From contig CAAEIM010000202.1 in NCBI GenBank assembly GCA_900755995.1, forward strand, positions 1 to 35,861: a DNA stretch of 35,861 nucleotides, written 5' to 3'. Below the pieces are notes generated by a model. It saw only the letters and a program-made list of their open reading frames with translations. It did no database searches and was not told the DNA's origin. The position numbers and the translations under genes are program-made. Below, one piece after another: positions 24,745 to 33,304 of this stretch (position 1 is the stretch's first letter; every line of letters begins with the position of its first letter). The stretch is from Clostridia bacterium (GTDB taxonomy: Bacteria > Bacillota > Clostridia > Oscillospirales > Acutalibacteraceae).

Positions 24745-26139
24745 ATGGTTTTTTCAAGCCTTGTATTTATGTTTGTGTACCTGCCTGTCACGTTGCTGAT
24801 ATATTACATTGTGCCGAGAAAGGGCAGGAATATTTTTCTTTTCTTTATAAATCTGTTGTTTTACGGCTGGGGCGAGCCTAAGCTGATTGCGCTTATGCTT
24901 TTAAATATAGCCATAAACTACACCGGCGGTTATCTGGTCGAAAAATTCAAGGATAATCAGAAAAAGCGAAAGATAGTACTTATTATCACCTGTGTTATAG
25001 ACATAGGAACGCTCGCCGTATTTAAATATTCGGGAATGATTGTTGACACCGTAAATATGCTGCCGTTCCTCAATCTGCCCACACCGCAGATTTCACTTCC
25101 TATCGGCATAAGCTTTTACACCTTCCAGACAATGAGCTATGTAATTGACGTTTACCGTGGAGATGCGCCCGTGTCAAAAAATCCCATAAACTTCGGTACA
25201 TATGTTGCACTTTTTCCTCAGCTGATTGCAGGCCCGATTGTGCGCTACCGTGATGTTGCAGACCAGCTTACCAACCGCCGTGAAACCCTTGACGGTTTTA
25301 CAAAGGGAGTAAACCTCTTTATTGTCGGATTAGGCAAAAAGGTGCTTATTGCAAATCAGATGGGCAACCTGAATACCGCTATCTTTGCCACAACCGACCA
25401 AAACGGAGTTGTCGGCACTTGGGTTGGAATAATAGCCTACACGTTTCAGCTTTACTTTGACTTTTCAGGCTATTCGGATATGGCTTGCGGTCTTGGAAAT
25501 ATGCTTGGCTTTGAATTCCTTAAGAATTTCAATTACCCCTACATATCAAAGAGCGTTACAGAATTCTGGAGAAGATGGCATATTTCTCTCTCCACATGGT
25601 TCAAGGAATATGTGTATATTCCGCTCGGCGGCAACCGCAAGGGCGTAAAGCGTCAGGTACTCAATCTGCTCATTGTGTGGGGACTCACGGGAATCTGGCA
25701 CGGGGCTTCGTGGAACTTTGTGCTCTGGGGACTTTATTACGGAGTGCTCTTAATCATCGAAAAATTTGTGCTGAAAAAGATACTGGATAAGCTCCCGTCA
25801 GCCTTTCAGCATTTCTACACAATGTTTATTGTAATTATCGGCTGGGGACTTTTCTACTTTACCGATATGTCGGAGCTTGGCACCTTCCTTACAGATTTGT
25901 TTAATTTCGGCAACGGACTCTGCGGCGAGCAGGCATTGACACTGATAATCTCATATTTGCCCCTGCTCATAATTGCCGCAGTTGCAAGCACTCCGCTTGC
26001 GGCTAAGCTGTACTCAAAGGTGCAGAGCGCAAGGTATATCAGCTTTGCTCAGACAGCGTTCGTGGCAGTAGTGCTTGTGCTTTGCACAGCCTCTCTTGTA
26101 AATCAGAGCTACAACCCGTTCCTCTATTTTAGATTTTAG
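24745..26139 (+). CDS. MBOAT-family O-acyltransferase (AlgI/DltB-like)
   Basis: 464-aa polytopic membrane protein with about ten helices. It would take an acyl group (usually acetyl) from a cytoplasmic donor and pass it across the membrane to an outer acceptor enzyme. Family signatures are LPIGISFYTFQTMSYVID (118-135), FPQLIAGPIVRY, FWRRWHISLSTW (274-285) and the catalytic histidine His319 in TGIWHGASWNF. Start set at 24745 after GGAGGGG (24730-24736); the frame also opens at TTG 24715. The DHHW gene at 26161 follows 21 bp later, the usual AlgI-AlgJ type of pairing. DltB is less likely because dltA, dltC and dltD are absent. Confidence 0.94.
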   Translation: MVFSSLVFMFVYLPVTLLIYYIVPRKGRNIFLFFINLLFYGWGEPKLIALMLLNIAINYTGGYLVEKFKDNQKKRKIVLIITCVIDIGTLAVFKYSGMIVDTVNMLPFLNLPTPQISLPIGISFYTFQTMSYVIDVYRGDAPVSKNPINFGTYVALFPQLIAGPIVRYRDVADQLTNRRETLDGFTKGVNLFIVGLGKKVLIANQMGNLNTAIFATTDQNGVVGTWVGIIAYTFQLYFDFSGYSDMACGLGNMLGFEFLKNFNYPYISKSVTEFWRRWHISLSTWFKEYVYIPLGGNRKGVKRQVLNLLIVWGLTGIWHGASWNFVLWGLYYGVLLIIEKFVLKKILDKLPSAFQHFYTMFIVIIGWGLFYFTDMSELGTFLTDLFNFGNGLCGEQALTLIISYLPLLIIAAVASTPLAAKLYSKVQSARYISFAQTAFVAVVLVLCTASLVNQSYNPFLYFRF

Positions 26140-26160
26140 CGGCAGGGAAGGAGAGTTTTT

Positions 26161-27342
26161 ATGAAATACCAAGCAAAACATTCTCAGGATAAAACGGTTT
26201 CATCAAAACCGGTCTGCCGATTTCTGCCCGGCATTGTGTTTATTCTCTTTATTTTCGGCTTTGCAATCTGGTTCTGGGCAAGTCCAAAGCTTGATTACAG
26301 CTCGGCTGAAAAGCGTTATTTGCAGAAATTTCCCACAGTGTCGGCTGACAATGTGCTCAGCGGAAAGTTCGGAACGGATTTTGAAAAATACTATGCCGAC
26401 CATTTTCCCCTGCGTACCGAGTGGGTGGGGGCAAACGCCTACATTAACCTTGCCGTGGGCAACAACGGCGCAGACGGAGTGTATAACTGCAAGAACGGCT
26501 ATCTTATAAATAAGCCTATAGTCGATGACAGCACTCTTATAAATAACGCACATACTATTGCGGACTTTGCAAAATCTGTTGATGTGCCCGTAACTGTGGC
26601 AATTGTGCCGTCAACAGGCTATGTTGCGAACGATGTTCTGCCCGCTGTTCACAATAGGTATAACGACGACGAATACCTTTCCGAGGTGCAGAGCATAATC
26701 AGCGAGGGCGGAGCGGATTTTGTTGACCTGCGTTCCGTGTTTAAGAGTGAGTACGCAAACGGCACACAGCTTTACTACAAAACCGACCATCACTGGACAA
26801 CGGCAGGCGCATATGCGGGCTACGGCGAAATATGCAGGTCGCTCGGCATAACTCCCGTGGATAAGAGCACTTTTGCCCTAGAAAAATACGAAGATTTCTA
26901 TGGCACAACCTATTCAACAAGCGGATTCTGGCTCACCGAGCCGGACAGCATTGAGGTTTGGAACAACAAGAAAAATACGGAAAAAAATATCAGCGTAGAG
27001 ATTGTTGAGGGTGACGAAAAGCAGGATTATCACTCAATGTATTTTTACAACCATCTTCAGGAGGATGATAAGTACCCCGTATTTATAGACGGCAACCACG
27101 CACTGACAAGGATAAGAAACAGCAGTGCAGACGGCGGAAAAATCCTGCTTGTAAAGGACAGCTTTTCTCACTGCCTTGCGCCCTTCCTTGCCGAAAATTA
27201 CAGCGAGGTAATTTTAGTTGATATGCGTTACTATAAAAACAGCGTTTCCGAGCTGGTGGCAGAGGAAAAGCCCGATAATATATTGGTGCTGTACGGAATA
27301 GACAACCTTGCCGCAGATACGGATATTGCCTGGCTTTCCTGA
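26161..27342 (+). CDS. DHHW-family protein, AlgJ/AlgX-like partner of the MBOAT protein (second copy)
   Basis: 393-aa protein with an N-terminal membrane anchor (about 22-40) and an outer SGNH-like domain. Motifs: AEKRYLQKFPTV after the anchor, DFEKYYADHFPLR (typical of AlgJ-like proteins), the signature DHHW at 209-212 in KTDHHWTTAGAY, and LVKDSFSHCLAPFL with candidate nucleophile Ser334. The pattern HALTRIRNSS...KILLVKDS has a clear counterpart in the first DHHW protein. The likely role is to accept the acyl group from the MBOAT protein and place it on a surface polymer; the polymer is unknown. A terminator follows immediately. Confidence 0.9.
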   Translation: MKYQAKHSQDKTVSSKPVCRFLPGIVFILFIFGFAIWFWASPKLDYSSAEKRYLQKFPTVSADNVLSGKFGTDFEKYYADHFPLRTEWVGANAYINLAVGNNGADGVYNCKNGYLINKPIVDDSTLINNAHTIADFAKSVDVPVTVAIVPSTGYVANDVLPAVHNRYNDDEYLSEVQSIISEGGADFVDLRSVFKSEYANGTQLYYKTDHHWTTAGAYAGYGEICRSLGITPVDKSTFALEKYEDFYGTTYSTSGFWLTEPDSIEVWNNKKNTEKNISVEIVEGDEKQDYHSMYFYNHLQEDDKYPVFIDGNHALTRIRNSSADGGKILLVKDSFSHCLAPFLAENYSEVILVDMRYYKNSVSELVAEEKPDNILVLYGIDNLAADTDIAWLS

Positions 27343-27375
27343 TTTTTCAAATTTTGACAGCAATAAACAACAGAG

Positions 27376-27420
27376 AAAAAAGCACCCCCAAAGCTCAACG
27401 CCTTTGGAGGTGCTTTTTAC
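27376..27420 (+). terminator. Intrinsic terminator of the MBOAT-DHHW pair
   Basis: AAAGCACCCCCAAAG pairs with CTTTGGAGGTGCTTT (arms within 27376-27393 and 27402-27418, one mismatch), ending in a T-run. The A-run on the 5' side makes it potentially bidirectional. Confidence 0.88.
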
Positions 27421-27703
27421 TTTATGGGAAACTGTCCGCCGAATTATTTTATAAGAATTTTCAAGAGGATTCGCAAAGATTTTCGCATAGTTTTAATAAT
27501 TTTTCTGATAAATTAAGCTGTATTCGCATAAATTCTTTTAATTTTCTAATAATTTAAAAAATTCGTATAAATTTCTTCTAAATTCTGCTGAATTGCCTGT
27601 TATTCTGATAAAATCATATTTTTATAAAAAATTCGTCTATTTCTTTGCTGAAATTTTATAATTTGCAGGTGTATTATTATTGCATGGGATTTTTCAAAAT
27701 TTT
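27421..27703. other. A+T-rich intergenic stretch with degenerate TTCGYA repeats
   Basis: No convincing gene. The tract is very A+T-rich and carries near-repeats: ATTCGCATAAATTCTT at 27522 and ATTCGTATAAATTTCTT at 27561; TTCTGATAAATTA at 27503 and TTCTGATAAAATCA at 27603; AAAAAATTCGT twice (about 27555 and 27626). It lies between two terminators of convergent units, so it need not be transcribed. Confidence 0.55.
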
Positions 27704-27741
27704 CTCAAAAAGACTGCCCCTCCGACTATATCAGAGGGGCA
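27704..27741 (-). terminator. Intrinsic terminator of gltX-glnS
   Basis: TGCCCCTC (27715-27722) pairs with GAGGGGCA (27734-27741). On the minus strand five T residues follow within a few nt (CTTTTTG), 19 bp after the glnS stop. Confidence 0.8.
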
Positions 27742-27759
27742 AAAAGCTTATCTGAGGAT

Positions 27760-29451
27760 TTACTTTTTAAAGCCGTCCTTTAAGGACACACTGCGGTTAA
27801 ATACAAGGTGTTCGGGCGAGGAGTCCTTGTTATCAACGCAGAAATATCCTATTCTCATAAACTGGAAGCTCTGCGGTGCGGCGGCTGTTTCAAGGGTTTT
27901 CTCTGCCTTGCAGCCTGAGAGTACCTCAAGAGAGTTTGGATTGAGATAGTCAAGGAAGTTTTTATCTCCCGTATCGGGATCGGGCACGGTAAAGAGGTTG
28001 TCATAAAGTCTTACCTCAGCATTAACGCAGTTGTTTGCGTCAACCCAGTGGATGGTGCCCCTTACCTTTCTGCCGTCAGGAGCGTTGCCGCCTCTGGTTT
28101 CGGGATCATATTCGGCATAAACCTCAGTCACATTGCCATTTTCGTCCTTTTTACAGCCTGTGCATTTTACAATGTAGGTTGATTTCAGTCTAACCTCGTT
28201 GCCGGGGTACAGGCGCTGATACTTTTTGATTGGCTCTTCCATAAAGTCATCAGCCTCAATGTAACATTCCCTCGAGAAGGTAACAATTCTTGTGCCGTCC
28301 TCAGGACGGTTGGGGTTGTTTTCAACCTCAAACTCCTCTGTCTTGCCCTCCGGATAGTTTGTAATCACAAGCTTAATCGGGCGAAGCACACACATTGCCC
28401 TTTTTGCGTTTTCGTTTAAATCATCACGCAGACAATGCTCAAGGAATCCGTATTCAACCGTTGAATTAACCTTTGATACGCCAATCTGTTCAGCAAAGGA
28501 GCGTATGGATTTAGGGGTGTAGCCTCGTCTTCTGAGTCCGCAGAGAGTAGGCATTCTCGGATCGTCCCAGCCGTTTACATAGCCCTTTTCGACAAGCTCA
28601 CGGAGCTTGCGCTTTGACATAACGGTGTTGTTTATGCCAAGACGGGCAAACTCAATCTGACGTGGCTTGCAGGGAGCGGAAATATTGTTTATTACCCAAT
28701 CGTAAAGCGGACGGTGAGCCTCAAACTCCAGCGAGCAAAGGCTGTGAGTAATGCCCTCGATAGCGTCCTCAATAGGGTGGGCAAAGTCATACATAGGATA
28801 AATGCACCAGCTGTCGCCCGTGCGGTGGTGAGTAAGGCGGTTAATTCTGTAGATTACAGGGTCACGCATATTAAAGTTGCCCGACGCAAGGTCAATTTTG
28901 GCACGGAGCGTCATTTTGCCGTCCTCAAACTCGCCTGCTTTCATTCTTTCAAACAAATCAAGGCTCTCCTCAATCGGTCTGTCACGGTACGGACTTTTTG
29001 CAGGGGTTTGAGTGTCGCCACGGTTTTCTCTCATCTGTTCGGGGGTAAGCTCGCACACATATGCAAGTCCCTTTTTGATAAGCTCAACAGCGTACTCGTA
29101 CATCTGCTCAAAATACTCGGAGGCAAAGTAAAAACGGTCGTCCCAGTCAAAGCCGAGCCATTTTATGTCTTCCTTAATTGCATCTACATACTCCACGTCT
29201 TCTTTAGTGGGGTTTGTATCGTCCATACGAAGATTGCAGATTCCGCCGAACTTTTCAGCCGTGCCAAAGTCAATGCAAATAGCCTTTGCGTGGCCGATGT
29301 GGAGGTATCCGTTTGGTTCGGGAGGAAAACGGGTGTGTACCTTTTTGCCCTCAAATCTGCCGCCCTCGGCAATGTCCTCCTCTATAAATGTATGAATAAA
29401 GTTGCCGCTCGGTGCTGCGGCAGGTTCGGGATTTTTGATTTCGTCTGCCAT
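27760..29451 (-). CDS. glnS: Glutaminyl-tRNA synthetase (GlnRS)
   Basis: 563-aa class I enzyme that charges tRNA-Gln with glutamine directly. It has [15 protein letters not shown] (HIGH at 51-54), MDDTNP, and the KMSKS-equivalent VMSKRK (277-282), then a two-barrel anticodon-binding half. Length is close to the E. coli enzyme. Discriminating against GluRS: PPEPNG instead of APSPTG, and MSKRKL. Start set at 29451 with AGAGGG on the minus strand; the frame extends upstream into gltX without a good site. It is 31 bp after gltX. Many Firmicutes lack this enzyme and use GatCAB transamidation instead, so its presence is informative about lineage. Confidence 0.96.
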   Translation of the reverse strand: MADEIKNPEPAAAPSGNFIHTFIEEDIAEGGRFEGKKVHTRFPPEPNGYLHIGHAKAICIDFGTAEKFGGICNLRMDDTNPTKEDVEYVDAIKEDIKWLGFDWDDRFYFASEYFEQMYEYAVELIKKGLAYVCELTPEQMRENRGDTQTPAKSPYRDRPIEESLDLFERMKAGEFEDGKMTLRAKIDLASGNFNMRDPVIYRINRLTHHRTGDSWCIYPMYDFAHPIEDAIEGITHSLCSLEFEAHRPLYDWVINNISAPCKPRQIEFARLGINNTVMSKRKLRELVEKGYVNGWDDPRMPTLCGLRRRGYTPKSIRSFAEQIGVSKVNSTVEYGFLEHCLRDDLNENAKRAMCVLRPIKLVITNYPEGKTEEFEVENNPNRPEDGTRIVTFSRECYIEADDFMEEPIKKYQRLYPGNEVRLKSTYIVKCTGCKKDENGNVTEVYAEYDPETRGGNAPDGRKVRGTIHWVDANNCVNAEVRLYDNLFTVPDPDTGDKNFLDYLNPNSLEVLSGCKAEKTLETAAAPQSFQFMRIGYFCVDNKDSSPEHLVFNRSVSLKDGFKK

Positions 29452-29482
29452 AAATATCCCTCTTTTTGTGCTTTGATGCGTA

Positions 29483-30943
29483 TTATTCAGCTGCAAGAAT
29501 CTCCATTCCCTTTTCAAGTCTTGCAAGGGACTCGTCTCTGCCGAGAATGTCGAGAATTTCTACTGCGCCGCCCGGAGTAACGGTTTTGCCTGCCGCTGCA
29601 ATTCTTACAGGCCACATAACAGTGCCGTTTTTAAGCTCTTTTTCAACCGCCATATTGATAAGGCAGTCGTGAATTGCGGTTTCGTTCCATTCGGGCATAG
29701 CCTTTAGTCTTTCGTATGCCTCTTTCAGGAGAGCAGGTGCATTTTCAAGGTTGGTTTTGCTCTTTTTGTTTACGAAAAGCTCCTTTGTGTAGCTCGGAAG
29801 CCCTGCAAAGAAATCTATCATCTCAGGAATCTGAGTGAGCTGGGTGGTGCGCTTTTGAAGTATAGCCGCAAATTTTATGTACGGCATAGCTTTGTCGCCG
29901 AAAACCTTTTTATAATAAGGCATAGCAGCCTCGGTGAATTTTTCCGCCGTCATAGCCTTGATGTATTCGCCGTTAAACCACGAAAGCTTGTCGTAGTCAA
30001 ATACGGCGGGAGATTTGCTGATACCGCTGATGTCAAAGACCTTTTCAAGCTCTGCAAGGGTGAAAATCTCCTGATTATCCTTTGGACACCAACCGAGAAG
30101 TGCAATGTAGTTGATAATAGCCTCAGGCAGATAGCCTTCGTCAATCAAATCGTAAAAGCCGGTTGCACCGTGGCGCTTTGAAAGCTTTGACACATTGCCG
30201 TCCTCGTCCTTGCCCATAATGAGGGGCAGGTGAATGTATGTCGGAATTTCCCAGCCGAAAGCCTCATAAAGAAGATTGTACTTAGGGGTAGAGCTTAAAT
30301 ACTCACAGCCCCTCACTACATGGGTAATGCCCATAGTGTGGTCATCAATTACATTTGCAAAGTTGTAGGTTGGGTAGCCGTCTGTTTTTATTAAAATCTG
30401 ATCCTGTAATTCACTGTTTTCAACCGTGATTTCGCCGAAAACAGCATCGGTAAAGGTTGTGCTGCCCTCAATCGGCATTTTCTGGCGGATTACATAGGGT
30501 ACGCCCTGAGCCATAAGCTCGTCAATCTCCTGCTGAGAAAGATCACGGCAGTGTCTGTCATAGCCGCCGCCAATGCTCTCGCTCTGAAGCTTTTCAAGGC
30601 GCTCCTTGGAACAGAAGCAGCGGTAAGCCTTGCCCTCCTTGATAAGCTGTTCGGCGTAGGGAAGATACATATCCTTGCGCTCCGACTGTACATACGGGCC
30701 AAAGTCGCCGCCGAGGTCAGGGCCTTCGTCATGCTGCAATCCTGCAAGCTTTAATGTATTATAAATAACATCTACCGCACCGTCAACAAGTCTTTCACGG
30801 TCGGTATCCTCGATTCTTAAAATAAATTTACCATTCTGAGATTTGGCAACCAGATACTCGTAAAGAGCGGTGCGCAGGTTGCCGACATGCATAAAGCCTG
30901 TGGGGCTGGGTGCATATCTTGTACGAACTGTAAGCTCAGGCAT
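29483..30943 (-). CDS. gltX: Glutamyl-tRNA synthetase (GluRS)
   Basis: 486-aa class I synthetase charging tRNA-Glu. Motifs: [20 protein letters not shown] (HVGN at 19-22, the HIGH equivalent), [22 protein letters not shown] with a Cys109/Cys111 and His131/Cys132 group that could bind zinc, and KLSKRHGA (253-260). Length is normal for bacterial GluRS. On the minus strand a GAGAGGG site precedes the ATG. No T-box-like leader was recognised upstream. Whether it is discriminating (Glu only) cannot be read reliably, but a GlnRS gene directly downstream makes mischarging of tRNA-Gln unnecessary. Confidence 0.97.
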   Translation of the reverse strand: MPELTVRTRYAPSPTGFMHVGNLRTALYEYLVAKSQNGKFILRIEDTDRERLVDGAVDVIYNTLKLAGLQHDEGPDLGGDFGPYVQSERKDMYLPYAEQLIKEGKAYRCFCSKERLEKLQSESIGGGYDRHCRDLSQQEIDELMAQGVPYVIRQKMPIEGSTTFTDAVFGEITVENSELQDQILIKTDGYPTYNFANVIDDHTMGITHVVRGCEYLSSTPKYNLLYEAFGWEIPTYIHLPLIMGKDEDGNVSKLSKRHGATGFYDLIDEGYLPEAIINYIALLGWCPKDNQEIFTLAELEKVFDISGISKSPAVFDYDKLSWFNGEYIKAMTAEKFTEAAMPYYKKVFGDKAMPYIKFAAILQKRTTQLTQIPEMIDFFAGLPSYTKELFVNKKSKTNLENAPALLKEAYERLKAMPEWNETAIHDCLINMAVEKELKNGTVMWPVRIAAAGKTVTPGGAVEILDILGRDESLARLEKGMEILAAE

Positions 30944-31010
30944 AGTTTTACCCTCTCTCTGTTAAAAATTAGTTTAATTTTTACTTTATAAGAAATTACT
31001 CATAAAAGGG

Positions 31011-31080
31011 CGGGCACAAGAGTACATATTTATATGATACTATCTGCCCGAAAAGGAGCAGCCCACCGGCTGCCTTTTTA
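31011..31080. repeat. Dispersed hairpin element, copy B
   Basis: CGGGCA (31011-31016) pairs with TGCCCG (31045-31050) around an inner AGTA...TACT pairing. A second hairpin GCAGCC-CACC-GGCTGC (31059-31074) and a short T-run follow on the plus strand. Aligns with copy A (24577-24643). The second hairpin could terminate plus-strand transcription, but no plus-strand gene ends here. Confidence 0.7.
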
Positions 31081-31181
31081 TTATACCAATAACCTATCCA
31101 CATTTCAATGCTTTTTTATTTTTTACCTGCGTTTTAAGCCTGTGTAACGAAGAATTTTTACTTTATACTTTATAAAATAAA

Positions 31182-31227
31182 TAAAAAATAATTGCCCGAG
31201 TGTCACCTTTGTGATTGTCGGGCAATT
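31182..31227 (-). terminator. Intrinsic terminator of ldh
   Basis: AATTGCCCGA (31190-31199) pairs with TCGGGCAATT (31218-31227), with an inner TCAC/GTGA stem. On the minus strand a T-rich tail follows. It lies 42 bp after the ldh stop. Confidence 0.85.
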
Positions 31228-31268
31228 ACAAATTGCTGTTGTGATTTTTATATAGAGCCGTCTGCCCG

Positions 31269-32222
31269 TTAAAGAATACTTTGGTAGGTGGAGTTTAGGA
31301 GGTCATAGGAATTTTCAAGATGTTTTAATTCGTCAGGAGTCAGCTTTAGTTCAAGAATACGCTTTGCGCCGCCGCTGCCGATGATTGCAGGATTTCCAAG
31401 GAATACATCCTTTTTGCCGCCGTATTCTCCACGCAGTCGAACAGATACGGTTAGCACGGAGTTTTCGTTTTCAAGCACAGCCCTTACAACTCTCACAATA
31501 GACATTCCTATGCCGTAATAGGTTGCCTTTTTTGCGGCGATAATCTCGTATGCCGCAGCACGAACCTCGCCGCTTATGCGCTCAAGGTCTTCCATAAAAT
31601 AGCTTTTGGGATTGTCGGCAAGCACATCGCTGATAGGCTTGGCGGCAAGCAAAGCCTGTGACCACGGAACAAATTCGCTGTCGCCGTGCTCTCCGATAAC
31701 ATATGCGTGAATATTTCGTGGATCTACCTCAAAATATTCGCCGAGTAGATACCTCAGCCTTGCCGTGTCAAGCGTTGTTCCCGTGCCGATTACCTTTTCG
31801 GCGTTAAAACCCGACAGCTCGCAGGTTACTCTTGTCATAATGTCAACAGGATTTGCGGCTACTATAAAAACTCCGTCAAAGCCGCTCTCTGTCACCTGAG
31901 GAATTATTTTTTTAAACACCTCGTAGTTGCCTTTGAGCAGTTCAAGACGGGTTTCCGACGGACTGCTCTGGTTTACTCCTGCACAGATAACCACAATGTC
32001 GGCGTCGGCGCAGTCTGAGTAATTGCCTGCATAAATTTTAGGGCTTGAGTTGGAAAAAGCAAGTCCGTGGTTTAGGTCCATAGCTTCGCCTTTAGCCCTC
32101 TGCTCGTTTATGTCAATCAGTACAAGCTCATCGTAAAGATTCTGGTTGAGTCCTGCGTAGGCAAAGCTCATTCCTACCATTCCCGTGCCCACCAGCACAA
32201 TTTTTCTCTTGTTTGTAAACAT
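31269..32222 (-). CDS. ldh: L-lactate dehydrogenase
   Basis: 317-aa NAD-dependent enzyme that reduces pyruvate to L-lactate, regenerating NAD+ in fermentation. The dinucleotide fold has VGTGMVG (11-17). The specificity loop CAGVNQSSPSETR carries Gln85 at the place that separates lactate (Gln) from malate (Arg) dehydrogenase, with the catalytic Arg92 after it. LDTARLR (151-157) and the catalytic His179 in GEHGDSE are intact. Start set at 32222, after AGAAAGGA on the minus strand; the frame is open further upstream but those residues are not LDH-like. It is divergent from nfnA. Confidence 0.95.
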   Translation of the reverse strand: MFTNKRKIVLVGTGMVGMSFAYAGLNQNLYDELVLIDINEQRAKGEAMDLNHGLAFSNSSPKIYAGNYSDCADADIVVICAGVNQSSPSETRLELLKGNYEVFKKIIPQVTESGFDGVFIVAANPVDIMTRVTCELSGFNAEKVIGTGTTLDTARLRYLLGEYFEVDPRNIHAYVIGEHGDSEFVPWSQALLAAKPISDVLADNPKSYFMEDLERISGEVRAAAYEIIAAKKATYYGIGMSIVRVVRAVLENENSVLTVSVRLRGEYGGKKDVFLGNPAIIGSGGAKRILELKLTPDELKHLENSYDLLNSTYQSIL

Positions 32223-32369
32223 AATTATCATCCTTTCTGAATTTGCCTTATGATGTATTGCAAATGAATCGAGAATATTTTTTGCAGTATAAAATAAATT
32301 TATACATCTCACATTCCTTGCTTTGGAAAAAAGTACTGAAAAAATGCGGGCAAAAATGATGAATTTGTA

Positions 32370-32398
32370 TTGAAAATTCAAAGCCTTTGTGATAAACT
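32370..32398 (+). promoter_or_regulatory. Probable promoter of nfnAB
   Basis: TTGAAA (32370-32375), 17 bp, TAAACT (32393-32398), 62 bp before the ATG at 32460. Confidence 0.62.
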
Positions 32399-32459
32399 AT
32401 ATTCAAGCATATGATGCAGTTATTTTATTTATAAATTAAGACGAAGGGATAGAAATGAG

Positions 32460-33302
32460 ATGTATAAGATAGTTAAAAAGAAATCGCTCAACCCCACCGT
32501 TACTCTTATGGAGATTGAAGCTCCCCTGATTGCTAAAAAAGCTCAGCCGGGACAGTTTATCATTCTCAGAGTTGACGAGGACGGAGAGCGTATTCCGCTT
32601 ACTGTTGCAGGCTATGACAGAGAAGCCGGCACAGTCCGCATTATTTTCCAGATTGTAGGAGCTACAACCGAAAAGCTTAATCACTTAAACGAGGGCGACT
32701 GCCTTCACGATTTTGTAGGCCCGCTCGGCGTACCTACACATACCGAAGGCTACAAGAAGGTTTGCGTTGTAGGCGGCGGCGTTGGCTGTGCTATTGCACT
32801 TCCTGTTGCTCAGAAGCTCCACGAAATCGGCTGCGAGGTTCACTCTATTATCGGTTTCAGAAACAAAGACCTTGTTATTCTTGAGGACGAGTTCAAAGCC
32901 TGCTCAGATAAGTTTGTTTTGATGACAGACGACGGCTCCTGCGGCAGACAGGGCGTTGTTACCGCTCCGCTCGAGGAGATGATTAAAGCCGGCGAAAACT
33001 ATGACCTCGTTATCACCATCGGCCCGCTTATTATGATGAAGTTTGTTGTTAAGACCACAAAGCCGTACAATATTCCTACCACTGTTTCTATGAACCCGAT
33101 TATGATTGACGGCACGGGTATGTGCGGCGGCTGCCGACTCACAGTTGGCGGCGAAACAAAGTTTGCCTGCGTTGACGGCCCTGATTTTGACGGCTTCCAG
33201 GTTGACTTTGACGAGGCTATGAAGCGTGGCGCAATGTACAAGGATTTTGAGCGCAAGGCTCACAGTGAAACTTGCAATCTGTTTAAGAAGGAGGTTGAGT
33301 AA
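32460..33302 (+). CDS. nfnA: NfnA-like FAD/[2Fe-2S] subunit of NADH-dependent ferredoxin:NADP+ oxidoreductase
   Basis: 280-aa ferredoxin-NADP+-reductase-fold protein, also annotated as sulfide dehydrogenase subunit beta or dihydroorotate-dehydrogenase electron-transfer-like. An FAD-binding barrel (1-95, with RIPLTVAGYD) is followed by the nucleotide-binding VCVVGGGVGCAIALPVA (101-117). A C-terminal iron-sulfur site shows Cys222, Cys225 and Cys237 in MCGGCR and FACVDGP. It is 2 bp before nfnB, and this gene order and size match NfnAB, which bifurcates electrons from two NADPH to ferredoxin and NAD+ or works in reverse. Start at 32460 with AAGGGA upstream; a nearby ATG at 32455 opens only a six-codon frame. 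Confidence 0.82.
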   Translation: MYKIVKKKSLNPTVTLMEIEAPLIAKKAQPGQFIILRVDEDGERIPLTVAGYDREAGTVRIIFQIVGATTEKLNHLNEGDCLHDFVGPLGVPTHTEGYKKVCVVGGGVGCAIALPVAQKLHEIGCEVHSIIGFRNKDLVILEDEFKACSDKFVLMTDDGSCGRQGVVTAPLEEMIKAGENYDLVITIGPLIMMKFVVKTTKPYNIPTTVSMNPIMIDGTGMCGGCRLTVGGETKFACVDGPDFDGFQVDFDEAMKRGAMYKDFERKAHSETCNLFKKEVE

Positions 33303-33304
33303 TT

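Larger units (their letters stand above)
30944..31268. other. Intergenic region between gltX and ldh
   Basis: No gene is visible. It holds dispersed element copy B (31011-31080) and the ldh terminator (31182-31227). A convincing gltX promoter was not found; the A+T-rich stretch at about 30960-31000 has only a TATAAA without a good -35 box. Confidence 0.5.

Noticed and set aside
24745..27342. dlt operon (D-alanylation of teichoic acid)
   Set aside because: The MBOAT protein resembles DltB in fold, but dltA, dltC and dltD are missing and the partner is a DHHW protein.
28714..29580. 288-aa plus-strand open frame opposite glnS
   Set aside because: Lies antisense to a fully supported synthetase gene and its translation shows no protein family pattern.
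30944..31080. Possible T-box leader upstream of gltX
   Set aside because: The hairpins lack a T-box antiterminator core, and the same element recurs at 24577 away from any synthetase gene, so it is a dispersed repeat.
32386..32410. Possible Rex operator (TTGTGA half) between ldh and nfnA
   Set aside because: Only one half-site matches; the expected TCACAA half at the right spacing is absent.
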